Assembly (NCBI GenBank): GCA_037178975.1
Contig: JASJZH010000004.1
Coordinates: 4,340,001-4,404,000 of the forward strand
Origin: Oscheius tipulae
Lineage: Eukaryota > Nematoda > Chromadorea > Rhabditida > Rhabditidae
Length of the DNA: 64,000 nt
Direction of reading: 5' to 3'
The stretch's first letter is position 1; every line of letters begins with the position of its first letter. The notes beneath the pieces are model-generated. The model was not told the origin of the DNA. It searched no databases and saw nothing but the letters and a program-made list of their open reading frames with translations. The translations under genes were made by a program, and so were the position numbers. Below, piece by piece: positions 24,001 through 35,596 of the stretch.

Positions 24001-25168
24001 GAGGTTAATAGGGACAAGGGATATTTACTCACGAATGGTTGAGGAGAACAGACTTTGAGAGAAGAACTTGAAGAAGACTTGGTTGGTGTCTTCTGAACGA
24101 AAGAACATTTATGTGACAATGACTGAATCACCTTTCGAATGAAAAGATGTGCTCCACAGTCCTGCGACTCGTTCACAGTTGTCTCCATCTTGACAATACT
24201 CGTGTTGGTCGACTGGAATGTCGTGTCGGACAGATGACCAGCTACAATGGTCGACTCATTCTGAATTGGAGTGAGTTCAAAAATAATTCATAACTCACAA
24301 AGGCAGGTGACATACAGGTAGACGTCTCTTCATAATAGGTCGAGGTAGTTGAAATCGGATGAGCAAAACGGATCTGACGCGTCTCTTCAGACTCTTGTTT
24401 AGTAACTGAAACCATTTTTTCTACAGGATAGTTAAACTACCTAATGGTTTACTGGGTGAGCCGGAAGTTTGGACTTGAGAAGGAGTCTTGTTCGGAGAAC
24501 GAGAGACGGCAGCAAATCCAGCTGGAGTACAGAGAACTGATGGTCGTGTCTCTCCAATGCTCAGACGAGGAGACTTTCCCTTGATGTAGTCTTCTTTCCT
24601 CAAGACTCTTGTCTTCTGAGGTGAAAGATGAGAGAATTCCTCGTACTCTTCAGCCAGATCGGCAAAAACTGAGCGACGATGCTCTTTCTGTTGATCTTTC
24701 TGAAAAGAGTTTTTTCCCCTATGCTACCTATTACCTTACCTTGATGATATCCTCGTCAATGTTCGTCTCTCTAACTTTAACCGGACTTGCTCTGTAGACA
24801 GGGAGCTCGATATCTTTCTTGACTGGAGTGGTTCCAGTGTTCTCCTTGCTTTCCTCAGACTCGAGTTCGGCTTTCCTCTGCTTGGCTCTTTCCATTATTG
24901 CCTGAAAAAGAGATCCGATTGAGATAGACTCACTACAACACACCTTTGTTCTGTCATCCACGTCCATGATATAGTCTAAAAGTTGGGCTTTTGAAACTGG
25001 AGAAATATGAGACAAGAAATACTTGAAGCAGATTCGAATTAAAAAGAGAAGGACACCTTCCGTCGATTTGAATCGTCGAATCTCGCGCTCAACGCCGAAA
25101 GCGGTCGCGACAAGACCCGTCCCTCGATCTGGGGCGTGCTTGGTGATAAAATCGATAAGTTGACCCAT
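21064..25168 (-). CDS. ani-1: Anillin, contractile-ring scaffold
   Basis: Scaffold binding actin, myosin II, RhoA and septins in the cytokinetic ring. The N-terminal anillin motif ILE.AKQRKAELE appears as AIMERAKQRKAELESEESKE near 24,890. A long Ser/Pro/Thr-rich disordered region follows (24,600-22,750; for example SPSRSP-like and TPSQVQTSGSPSKPLGSL). Then comes the anillin homology region: RLQDTIYAQKTKIHQASKAL near 22,350, WAVLVETEIGRAAENELQRL, and LSYIALELNRDF. A C-terminal PH domain (GFLSMFQRTKEGLGSWNRF near 21,540; WCVLEEGGMKFWR) ends at FAFVK. The shortest start is the ATG at 24967 (MDVDDRTKAIMERAK). One short intron upstream an in-frame exon extends it to the ATG at 25168, which I use. 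Because the myosin- and actin-binding half is present, ANI-1 is more likely than the shorter ANI-2/3, but this needs a tree. Confidence 0.88.
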
Positions 25169-25935
25169 CTGATTAGATGATGCTCTTCAATAAACACGAT
25201 GTAAAAGAACCACTGAAAAACAGGAGTCCTCGAGATACTTTTGAATAGTTCTGTTGTCCTCTTGCTCATTAGAAGACGACTACATATTCCCTTCAACTGT
25301 ACTGAACAATGCACTGAAAAACCATAAACAATGATAGTTGACAATTTGGATTCCTGATGCGACCGGTTTCAATACACAACAATCAGACATATGTTCCTTC
25401 TCAACATAACTACTAGTTACCGACCTGCTTGACCAATAAAGGTAGATCATTACAACAGCTGACCATGTTACGATCTTCGCACTTCGCAAGTTGACGTATT
25501 CAAATAAGTGATGAAATCCGAAGAATCTGGAGCCGGAGCCACGGTGTAATTCCTGTGAGATCGAACAAGATGCTTTTATGCAGTTCACAATTGTATGAAT
25601 TATTCTTGATTCCTTTTACACGGTCTCAACATCATATAACCAATATTGCTGTGCCTATCCTTGTTATCACAAGTACTGTAACAAGGAAGAGATGGGGCTT
25701 CTGTCTTTTCATATGCTTAATTAGTTGTATAATATCTACAAAACCTTTCCAGTAGTATCCCATTGTCGGTCTCTGTTGTAGGTCTGGTAATTCCTTTTTA
25801 TTTTCTGTAAATCTGTTTTTGTCTATAAAATTCCTTGTCTCTCCGTCTCCTTGCATAAATGTTCTTCAAGGTGTCTTCCTGGAAACGTTAGTTGATACCA
25901 TCACAGAACAATTCCGTTTTTCTCCTTACGAACTA
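25169..25935. other. Unresolved 770-bp stretch upstream of anillin
   Basis: Minus-strand open segments at 25,632-25,856 (containing MGYYWKGFVDIIQLIKHMKR and a hydrophobic tail) and at 25,280-25,588 might be exons of a small membrane protein. I could not join them with convincing splice sites. Otherwise AT-rich intergenic DNA. Confidence 0.3.
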
Positions 25936-26238
25936 ATGGCGGAAGACGATTGTTATATCGTCGCTTTTCCCTTTAGACAAGAGCATCTTCTGTTTGCTTG
26001 GAAGTCGGAAGAAACAGCACTGCGAAAGCTGTTGAGCATGACTTTCCACTACACCATCGTCAAGAGTCAAGACCGTTTGATTCAGTTCCTGGAATCGCTG
26101 AAGACCAGAAGGAACACAGTCGTGAAGGTTATTCAATGTCATTGTGAAACTGTATGTGCCAACTGGGCGTACTTTTCGATCCGTTAGTTTACTCATTGGC
26201 AGGGTCGGTATCACTTAATCCTGCCGATTGCCACCTAG
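25936..26238 (+). CDS. Small unrecognised protein, about 70 residues, two exons
   Basis: The ATG at 25936 opens MAEDDCYIVAFPFRQEHLLF, continuing through KLLSMTFHYTIVKSQDRL and FLESLKTRRNTVVK. A candidate intron starting at gttatt (about 26,117) and ending at ttggcag (about 26,204) leads to GRYHLILPIAT and a TAG at 26236-26238. No family is recognised. The opposite strand is also open here, so strand choice rests on a plausible splice and on the convergent gene ending at 26242. The true start could be upstream, because the same frame is open from 25,819. Confidence 0.35.
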
Positions 26239-26241
26239 TAT

Positions 26242-27117
26242 TTACTCTCTATCTGACTCATTCTCCCGGATCTGTTCAATCTGCTGGTTTCTGTACAATG
26301 TCTCTCGTCTCAACACATTCAGAAGACGACGGGATTGATAATCTGCGCGTGAGCCTTTCGAGTGACTTGATGTCTGTACTGAATAACATTCTGTTTCCCT
26401 CTTACACTCTTTAAAGTATAAGCTGACAAGTATATGACTAGATTTTTGTATGGAACCACTTTCAACATCTGTATTTTGACTATATAATTCTGTCAGACGA
26501 GTGAAAAGCCTCGAAACTGCAAACAAAAGTTCTCGAGACTGTGTAATCCCTAACGCACTCAGCCAGAATAATTGGTTCAAAATTCCAGGGTTTGGTAGAA
26601 ACGGCGACAGCAGGTCAAGGGACCAGTGAAGAACTCCGCTGGGAGGGAACTGATCGACCAATGATTTCCGAAGAGGAAGAAGAAAGTATGTTTTTCAGAT
26701 TTTCAAATATCGAGGGAAACCTCGGAACAAACAATCCTTGTCTGTGGCAGATTGATACAGCTGAATCCACAGTTTGAGGGTGAACTGTGTTGCCACTGAA
26801 CGAGATATCTCGTTATTATCTGCAGCCATCCACATTTGTTTGCACATTGAGCTACAAATCTCCGAGTTGATCTATCAAGTTCTGTTAGTACAAAAGTCGA
26901 CCTCGAGGCTATTGAGGAAGTGTTTGTCCGTGTCTGATTGCGCACTGATCCCCAGCTCACGCCGCTGCGGAGTTTCGTCTTTTTCGAGCTCCCTGAAAAG
27001 GTGTCAAGCTGTCTTGTGCCGGGGTCACTTTCTGTTGTCCAGTCGTCTGCCTATTTGCCGCTGACCGGACCGGACTACTCCCGTCCTGGCCGTTCGGCCC
27101 CGTCGGCTCTCCTTCAT
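26242..27117 (-). CDS. Unrecognised intracellular protein, multi-exon
   Basis: Reading from ATG 27117 gives MKESRRGRTARTGVVRSGQR. A 36-nt intron then leads to KELEKDETPQRRELGISAQS, and a 34-nt intron leads to INSEICSSMCKQMWMAADNN and FTLKLWIQLYQSATDKDCLF. After a further intron whose acceptor is uncertain, VLHWSLDLLSPFLPNPGILN and QSRELLFAVSRLFTRLTELY follow. A 48-nt intron precedes the Arg/Glu-rich tail ending RENESDRE. Three independent junctions keep the frame open, which supports real coding. The middle part looks alpha-helical with periodic Leu. No known domain is recognised, and there is no signal peptide or membrane helix. Confidence 0.45.
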
Positions 27118-27384
27118 GTTTCCGGTGTCGGAATTACATACCACTTGAATTTTTGTCTCTTTCAATTCGGACTCTTCCTCTCAGTCCAGACATTTCTTTT
27201 TGACCGTCTAAAAGAGAAAAAAAACCAAGAGTCGAATATTTTGTATTGTCTAGGGAATCATATGCCCGTGGATGACGGCATCTGACTATTTGCCATTATT
27301 TCATTGTCTCTATGAAAATTCAACCGTTCCAAAGAGGTTATTCAATTTTATCATCCTCTGACTTATTATACACGTATATTTTAG

Positions 27385-30118
27385 GGCCAGCGAGGCAGCT
27401 GGCCCGCAGCTTCTCCGCTCAGCCGGGTCGAACGAATCTTCCGTCGAGAAAGTTTTCCGTCTTTGTCAGAAGAAATACCTCTGATCCCACCAGCCACACA
27501 GCTTTCACGAACGCCTGGTTATCTACATCGAACTTCCAGTCAGCTGCTCACTCAGCTATCAATTTAAACCGGGTTTAGATTAAACGACGAAGAAGATCCT
27601 TCGATTTTTGAACTTCCTGCTATCACCATTCAGGAGGAAGCAGAAGTGGGAGTATGAAATGTACGAAAAAAAAGTTTCTTCAGATGGAAGTAGTACACAA
27701 GCCTCTGGAGAGACAAGGGTCTCTAGGCTCATTGGAAAGCTCGAGTTCTCCAGTAGACGATCCTCGAAGTGCAGAAGAACTCTGGATACACAGTAGCAAA
27801 GCCAAAAGTTCGATGTTGACAGCTTTGACGGCCTTCTACTGCTTGTTCATTGTCATATTTGCTTTAGTTCTAGAGTTAAGTCATCTGCTGTCCGGAGAGA
27901 CAGAACGCAAATTCAATACGAAAGACATGGTAAAGCTCTTTGCATCCAAACCATTTCTTTGCAGATCTTCGGCATCTATATGTACGGTATTGGAATATCC
28001 TTCTTTGTATACATGTATGTGGTACTTTTGCTCAATCCACGCTGGTATTCAACAGTTGCCTCATTTAGAGTACGTCTTCTGATTCATCCCAATACAATCT
28101 TCAGAGTCTCTTGAAATGTTTCCCATCTTCGGCCTCCGAAGAAAGCATCTCTTCCGCAGCAGCCACTGTTCGTCGGGTAGGTTCCCATTCGAAGTGTAGA
28201 CACTTCCTCGGCAGGTCACTCATACCTCTCCTTCTGCTGGCAGTCTCTTTCTTCGACTCGGGGCTATTGTGTTCGGTGTCGTTGGAATTGTCTACTATGC
28301 CTTTCTTGTCTTCTTGTGCACCATTGATAGCAAGTGCTCGTCTCTTTCGATCGCTCTGGACAGCTGTGCCATTATTTTCATTTTCACTCAGATGCATTTT
28401 ATATTTTGTAACTGGAAAGTCGGTCTTTAGAATTCAGAAAAGAACTTTGTCTTTCAGTTGACCATTACGGGATCTCATTTCATCGCCCGATTAGGAACCA
28501 TGCATCTAGGTATATTTCCTTGTTGTTTTAGTGATTCGTTACAGTATCCCAGTAGATGTCAAATTCGATGTTTCAGTGGCCGCGAATTTATGGACGTGGA
28601 TTCGCTATGTGCTGATGGAAGAGGGTGTTATGGAAAAGGAACTCAGGTATCACAGAAAAGTTGTGTTGGACAGCCGAGACAAATAACATCTGACATCTTA
28701 GAGGGGTAACTTCCACTAACCCAATTTGAAACCCCTAACAACAATTATGATTTCAGAGAAGTATTTTCTCATCGTAACTCTACACCTACCTCATCGTCTT
28801 CTCACGAGGAATCTGAAAACCATGCAGCAGATTCCAGCTGTTCCGCGGCAAGTTGTGAGTAACCTATTTTTTGCCTTGAAAATACCATATCAGGTATGTT
28901 CTCAGGATTATCGGATGCAATGTACACAGCCATCGTAGAATACAGTCTGGTGAGTCATTTAAAACTTGCTCCCGCCAATATTAAACTTACTCTAATAAAG
29001 ATCATACTAAATATTAGATTGCCGCGGCAGTGATGTACATAGTCTGGAGAAACATTGGCCGTGTGGATCGAGGAGCTGTTTACACAAAAAGAAAACATCA
29101 AATCCGAGTTGACTGTTCGAAAACCACGACGGGCCTTTTCCTCGGTCTAGCCTTTCTAGCAGCCACTTTCACTTCGATGATCGTCTATTACGGCTTCTCC
29201 ATGCTCAAGCAACAGAAGAACGCAGCTTTTGTCTACGCCCTGACCGACATTTTCCAAGTGAGGTTCCTTCAAACTCTTCCGTTACAGCAGTTCAGTACAT
29301 TTGTTCCACTTTGGGCTGCGTCTGCGCCATCTATCAGATGAGATCTTTACGATATAACGAGAAACACGATGAAAAGAACGACCAAGAACTTCTCGATCAG
29401 ATGCTTCTGGCTCTAGGTCTAGTCGGAGAACTCATCTACTCCGTAGCAGGTCTCGTCGGACTGACTGGCGACGCTAAATGGCAACCCCTCACTTTTCTTC
29501 TGCTTTTCGTTCACATCTTCAGACTTTTCCAGGTTCCTTTCCAATCGGTTCAGGCAGAATTCGGTTTTAGGTCGGATTCCAAACATTTCTTTTGTTTGTG
29601 GCCACAAGAGTTCGAGTACGGTCGTCTGACATGGACAGTCAACCGGGGAAACAGGCGATCACATTCCTTCTGGCAGCTAATCTGGCAATATTTCTGATGA
29701 ATTTATTCGAGTCCGAAAAAGCAGGTGTCTCTGAGATAATCGTTGGTTGGCTGCTTTGCTAATGATCATGATAGTAGTTTTTCAGATTTCTATGGGAAAA
29801 GATCGTGGGTATTTTTGGTGCGGTCATTTTCCCCGCTGACTATCTTCTACCGTTTCCACAGCTCCGTCTGTTTCGCGGAGATTTGGAAAAATGTCTACGC
29901 GAAAAAGAGAGCATAAAAGACGTCACAATGGGTAACAATTTATCATGGTGCAATCAAATAAACTACCGGTATTTTGTCATTTAGGAACGGCTATCTGCTG
30001 CGAATGTTTCACATCTTTCGGCGACGACGTCGTCAATCGCACAAACTCCTTTCTTATTACCAACATTTTCACACTCGAACGCCAATTGTCGAGTCTCGGC
30101 TGGACATTCTGCCCTTAG
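27385..30118 (+). CDS. Otopetrin family proton channel
   Basis: Otopetrins are proton-selective channels with 12 membrane helices, used in acid sensing. Landmarks in order: cytosolic N-terminus (FELPAITIQEEAEVG | MEVVHKPLERQGSL), TM1 (TALTAFYCLFIVIFALVLEL, 27,820), TM2 (IYMYGIGISFFVYMYVVLLL), then GSLFLRLGAIVFGVVGIVYY at about 28,240. IFIFTQMHFIFCNWK follows, matching the family's F-x-Q-x-x-F-x-F segment, then ARLGTMHL with VAANLWTWIRYVLMEE, VEYSLIAAAVMYIVWRNIGR at 29,010, and GKQAITFLLAANLAIFLMNL with FESEKA. The last landmark is PLTIFYRFHSSVCFAEIWKN at 29,840. The family-typical order is complete. The N-terminal exon boundary near 27,560 could not be joined cleanly because an in-frame TAA intervenes, so the start is approximate. 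The 3' end may instead be at a TAG near 29,983 if the last intron is retained. Confidence 0.85.
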
Positions 30119-30414
30119 ATTTCTCCATCGTTTCGCCGATCGTCCTATCTCTGTGGAGAATGGACAGTAGTCATCACAGCAGACTCTCTGAAATAGTATG
30201 TTCTGCATTGAAAACGCAGCAAAACAAACTAATCGAACTCCTTGAGCTGGCTCCCATGCCCGAAAACGGATGGCGAATGACCCCTTGAAAGAAAGCTAAA
30301 AATTTGAATTCAGCCAGAGTGATCAAATGAAACATACAGTAACCGAAAGAGAAGCAAGCTGACTCGGCTCGAGAAAAACACCTCCGAATCTCGAATTTCT
30401 CGGAGAGAAGTGTA

Positions 30415-33213
30415 CTAAAATTCGGTATTTTTATATTTGCAAAACTGAAATTTACTAGCTTTGTCCACCCTAGATCCGTTCGCAGAATAAGATCCTAGCC
30501 AGTTGGACCAGGAACGAATGACATAGATTGGGGCTGAGTCAGACACAGATCGTGTGCTCCGTGTCTTCTGTTTCCTTCGGGTTACTTCATCATAAGAGGT
30601 CTCATATTGGCAGAAGTCTCCCTTTTCAAAATCACAAGCTGTCTGAGTGCAGAGTTCCCTCATTCCTTCCTCCATAGCCAGTCTGGAAAATGATCGTTTT
30701 GACAGCTTTCAATTGGCTTCATATTGTCAAGAGGCGTTCGTACAACTCGTTCCTTCAGACTGAAAAAAAGAACCTTTGCGTGAGACGCATTTCCCGTTCC
30801 AGCAGTCCTGTCAACTCTTCTACAGTTGGCACATGTTCGTCGACCATTTGCCATCGAAGAGAGTTCGACACTCGAGATGGACGCAGTTTCTGCCTTTGAC
30901 GGCGCTAAATGGGCACCGATTAGAATTGAGAAAAAACTTGCCTTTCGTCCTGAAAAGCCTCGTTTCCTGGTCCAGAGAACGTCTTCGGGAACAGAGCGTA
31001 TGGTGGTAGTTTCAGTTTTTCTCTCACTCAGCCTGTTTATGCCAACAGAATGTCCTGTCACGACCTTCGACTGTGAATCTCTCATGTTGCTAAGCATGGC
31101 TTTCTGTCTGGCTATCAGTTGTTGAAGCTCATTTTTACGACTGGCCAGTCGATCCAAAATCTCAAGTTGCTTCAAAGTCCTCCGCTTTGTCTCCAGATAT
31201 CTTTCCGCTTGAGCAGAATTCAACAGAGGAGGTAGCTGTTGCTCTCCCCGAAGTTCTCTTACTAGTTCGGGCATATCCATACTTCCAGCAACTAATTCCA
31301 ATTCGTTAATGACCGACTGTTCGGCTATTTTCCGGACTTTTTGTTCAATTTCCAATGGAACTGAGAAAGGAGCACTGGTAGTCTTGGCCCATCTGGGTCG
31401 CCACAAAGGTTCGGGTTCGACTGGGCGAGGGGCTGGGGAGGGAGGAGGCGCGTCGAGAATTGACGATATTCCTAAGAAACTTGGTTTCGGAGTCCACCAA
31501 ATGGGGTCAGCCTCTTCCTCTGTAGTTGTAGGAATGGCGGTGGTCGTTAGAGACTCCTCCTCCATACTTCTGACAGCAAAGTCATCTCCAGTCCCGATTC
31601 CAAAGATTGGCGACTCCGTAACTTCCGTAATGAAAGAGGGGAATAGCCGTTCAATGAAAGGAGATTTGCTTGAAAATGGAGAAGAAGTTTCGAACACTGG
31701 TGAGGTCGAAGCTGGAGTGGCTGGGGGGTCTTGTCCAACCACAAGTGGCACACCAAACTGAATTTCTTCGACCGTGTCGACTATTGGCGGAGAAATGACT
31801 TCCGGAGCTTCTAATTGTGGCTCCGTATCCGTTTGGAAATCAAACTCCGGTACAATCACAGGTGATGTTATTTCCTCTCTTGCTTCCCCTAACAGATCAG
31901 TCACATGATTCGGTTCCGTTGTAGTGGCTGTGGTTGGAAGCTCGGCTGTAGTGGTGGTGCTAGCGGTAGTGGTAGAAGTAGTGGTAACAGGTGTTGTCGT
32001 TATGATCGTAGTTGTGGGCGCGGCCGAAGTTGTAGTAGTCGTTTCAGTTGTCCCCTCGATTTCCTGCTCCCAATGCTGCACAAATCTCAAAATCTGTCGT
32101 CCCAGTGCATCGTGTCCAACAACCCGCGGCCCGAGAGTTGTTGTTCCGACGGTGGTTGAAGTGGTCGTGGTTTCAGCGGTGGAGATATCCAAACTGGAGA
32201 TATCATTAAAAGCATCGATGTTATCTAGATCCAAGAAAAGAGGATCTACCGCTACAGAATTGACTCTGAAAATTGGTTTATCGGACACTTGAAATGTACT
32301 CTTACCCATAAATTCTCGGTCGTTGCTTGTCCTGTTCGAAATGAGATATCTTCTCGTTCAATTTCGATTTCAAGTTGGAGTACATTGTTTTTAGCTGAAA
32401 TTGAATTTCGGCAAAATTTAAAAAAGGAAACATACCTCGCCATAGCTTTTCAACAAATCTGCTTCTTCCGTTAACTTGTCCAATTGAGGCAGTGGAAATG
32501 CACCGTCTTTACCACGATCATATCGGCCCAACTGATTGGCTATCGTTCCCTCTAAACAGCAAGATACATACAGTTCCCCTTCAGTTCCCTCCACTAATAT
32601 ATTGCCGCTTTCGCACGACCATCCCAATTACTGTCGCGACTGCAATTTGCCTTGGGCATCATTTGTGACCATCCTTCTCTCTTCGGGGCTGTGAAATGAC
32701 AACAAAGATGGACGCGGTTCCGTGCCTTTGTAGCGGGAAAGAGGCAAAAAAGTCAAAGAGAGTCAATTATTAGGGGACGGAAGGACCCCGGAGTCGGTTA
32801 TGAATCAGAGAAAGTGAGAGAGGACGCTATCAATCATATGAATCGGATGACCTATTGTCCAGTCCGACAAGTTTTTCTTTTAAAACCACCTATTTGTTGG
32901 TACGGCTATCAAACGAGATTCGGATGAATAATAGCCAATAAGAAAAGAGCTGATCGTAATGGCGAGAGCGCGCAGGAAATCTTTTGAATTCTTTTTATCT
33001 AGATTTGATCTCGTAGAATTTTTCTAGTGGTGTATCCTACGCATTGAGCAACACTCGTTTTGCTCTCGTATCATTTAAAGCAAACGATCATTTAAGCAGA
33101 AAAACTTATAGAGTGTACTCGACTACAAAACTACAGTATAGACCAGGGAAAGAGGATTAGAAAGAACCTGCTGAGAGGACGAGAAGAAGGAGGAAGATGC
33201 TCGCCATGAACGG
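30415..33213 (-). CDS. Secreted Thr-rich mucin-like protein with Cys-rich ends
   Basis: ATG 33213 encodes a clear signal peptide (MASIFLLLLVLSA). A probable 500-nt intron leads to APKREGWSQMMPKANC near 32,680 and then LYVSCCLEGTIANQLGRY near 32,560. The centre (32,250-31,250) is dominated by Thr, Pro and Glu with blocks such as TTTTTSAAPTTTIITTTPVT, typical of dense O-glycosylation. It is followed by a helical Gln/Arg/Leu segment (RRTLKQLEILDRLASRKNEL). After short introns the C-terminal part has paired cysteines: GRNCVHLECRTLFDGKWST, then LCTQTACDFEKGDFCQYETS, whose CDFEKGDFC resembles the start of a MAM domain, then WSNWLGSYSANGSRVDK. Likely extracellular or cuticle-associated. No known family can be named and several junctions are uncertain. 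Confidence 0.55.
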
Positions 33214-33841
33214 CGAGAACGGAGGAGTGCCGTCGTGCAAAGAGCGAATGATGGTATCTGAGCGGCCGGAGGCGGTTCGTCGCGTGCCTATGGCGCGGGG
33301 AGTCTTTTAATTGTGGCTGGAAAGTGAAATCCTCACGCTTTTTGTACCTGCCTCCTCCAGTTGAGAAAGCACTTTGATGAGGTGACAGGTGGAACGGATT
33401 AGAAAGTCTGGGTGGCAAAAGTGCGTTAGTAGAGATTTCCACTTGTCTCATCATCAGTTTTTTTAGAAGAGAATGCATTGGTTAGTGAAGGTTCATTGAT
33501 CAAGGAGTTGAAACGGTCCCTATGGAACAAAATGTTGTTGTTGCACTTGTATTTGAACTACCGTGTATTAATCTACTATTGTTCCCAAAATCGTCTGCCG
33601 ATTTCGGTTAGACGTTTTCTTTTTTTGCTTTCGTTGTCACAATACGGGATTTTCTCCTTTCCTTCTCGGTTCTACGGCGCTAGAACGACAGGAGATTCGA
33701 GATGAGATTACCTGGATAAGATATTGAAACAAAAACATTGTTCCGGATATCTGTCGGTCTTCTTTTTGCTGCAGACCTACGTTTCGAAAACTTCCAGATT
33801 CAAAGAACATCCTTTTTAATTCGAACAGTTTATTCCACGAG
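33214..33841. other. Intergenic between mucin-like and multi-TM genes
   Basis: Probable promoter of the mucin-like gene plus the 3' UTR of the multi-TM gene. An open minus frame (33,131-33,478) overlaps the signal-peptide exon in another frame and is not supported. I see no other element. Confidence 0.4.
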
Positions 33842-34843
33842 TCAGACATGTGCAACTGTTCGAGAATGGCGAGGCGCAGGGGGAGGCAGTGTATTCTGTT
33901 TGAACCGATTCTCCATGTGCCAATAATAATGCCAAATAACAAAGGTGAAGAGCCAGTTGACGAGAAATCCAAAAAGATAGGCTCCAAATTGAAAGGACAG
34001 TCTAAAGTCGACATGTCCGCCAAGGGCTTCCAGTATTTTCGGAGCTGTCGCCATAGAAAGAACTGAATTTTGTGTAACTTTTCATGCCGAGCTCAGCGAT
34101 ACCTGACATTCCTAGCGAGTATGACGACTGAATGAGAAGAGCTTTAAATATTTGCTTACATTTAGTTTCAAAGACTTACTCACCTGGCCACAATAACCAG
34201 AGTGGCTTAGGAAAACACATCATGGCCAAGATAGCCAGACTCAAGGCAGATGCATGCTCGATAGTCCATGCGAATCTCATATAGCCACCATCTGAAAACT
34301 TGTTACTATAAAAAAATAGCTTGGTCTCTGACCCAAGTAATTGGCCACACATTCTTCTGTCCCGAGAACTCTTCGCATAAGACCGAAATCGTAAATGATG
34401 ATGTCGTAAGCGAGAATCTCCACCTAAAGCTATTTTGAGGGAAACAGCTGCAGAGTTCAATTCACCTGCCATGGTTCATTATTGCCAATTGCCGATCGAC
34501 AGAGAAAGATGTGTTTGTGCAAATATATGGAGAGAATGTGCTGAAAGTAAAAGAATGTCAGTACGAGGAACTCGGTTCTGACTCATCCACTCTTTCAGTA
34601 TTTTTGTATAACTTTTTGCCTCTCTGTTCATACATCAGTCAACTCTTTTTCTTAACTAAAAAGGACTAATGACATGTTCAGAGCATCTTGAGACAGTTAG
34701 GCATCTACCTGAAAACAAGAGATTGAGGCTATAATTAGTTGGAACGAAGCTAGAAATATAGCTAGAAGCCTGTTCGGAATGTGTAGACAAGAACAAAGAG
34801 TCGTTTGATGTTCCTCGATTTCTATGCACCAAAGCAGTCGCAT
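33842..34843 (-). CDS. Multi-transmembrane protein, nematode type, function unknown
   Basis: Six exons can be joined in one frame to give about 240 residues. From MRLLWCIEIEEHQTTLC (ATG 34843) it runs through LLAIFLASFQLIIASISCFQ (TM1), HILSIYLHKHIFLCRSAIGN, VEILAYDIIIYDFGLMRRVL, FAWTIEHASALSLAILAMMC (TM) and PKPLWLLWPALLIQSSYSLG (TM). After KILEALGGHVDFRLSFQFG comes FLVNWLFTFVIWHYYWHMEN (TM), with a short basic tail ending TVAHV. The pattern resembles nematode-restricted DUF-type membrane proteins, but I cannot assign one. An upstream exon boundary near 34,912 (TTTCAG) would extend the N-terminus by about 20 residues without an ATG, so the start is provisional. No signal peptide beyond TM1. 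Confidence 0.6.
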
Positions 34844-35370
34844 CTGGTCCAGCACATGTGGTTTCGTCGGGTGTCGGATAGAGGCGGGTCTACTAGTACC
34901 ACAAGACAATAACTGAAATGATTACGGGCACTGTAATTGGTCAAATAACAATCGGAGGGAAAGCAAGACAACTGAACTCAATGGGAGAGGCATCGAGCAA
35001 GAGATGTCAAGACCAATTTTCCAATTAAGCATTCCAGGTGTTTCGTCTTTTGCCATTTTGCACTAACTGAAGAAGCAGTACTGGAAAGAACAAAAAAGGG
35101 AATTCAGTTGGTCATTAGTTACGTAATATACAGGATATGCTATTCGGAATGAAAATTGAAGTAGCAGGAACGCGAAGCACAATCCGCTATGACGAGTTTT
35201 GCGTGTGCAGCCACTAACATCCAATTCCGGTAGGATTCTTAAATAAGCATCTTTTCGCAAGTATAATATGCTTCGTCACCATGTTAGAGCTGAAACACTT
35301 TACGGAGAGGTTTTTTTGGACTCAAAGGTCACATAGAATTTCGGTAGGATTCGCAACGCAATATACAAAA

Positions 35371-35434
35371 GCTATCTTTTGGAACAGAGCTGACTATCTG
35401 CGGAGAAAACTTGCCTCATGACTTTGACTTGTTG
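35371..35434 (+). repeat. Degenerate direct repeat, copy 1
   Basis: A stretch beginning gctatcttttgg and running through ctgactatctg to tcatgactttgacttgt. It aligns with 35,529-35,596 at a glance with scattered mismatches and small gaps. Confidence 0.55.
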
Positions 35435-35528
35435 CGCAGTACTGAAGAGGCGTCGAAGCTTGGTTCGACTACTAATCGTATGCACTGTATCTCTACAGGT
35501 AGAAAAAACAGGAATCCAGACCACAATA

Positions 35529-35596
35529 GCTATTTCTTTTGACACAGTTGGCTATCTGGGGAGGTGAAGAAAATCCGCTCTGATGACTTTGACTTG
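35529..35596 (+). repeat. Degenerate direct repeat, copy 2
   Basis: Begins gctatttcttttgac, contains ggctatctgggga, and ends tgatgactttgacttgt. It sits about 160 bp downstream of copy 1. Confidence 0.55.

Noticed and set aside
31905-32292. Long Ser/Val-rich frames antisense to the mucin core
   Set aside because: Shadow of the Thr-codon repeats on the minus strand, where the signal peptide and flanking exons lie.
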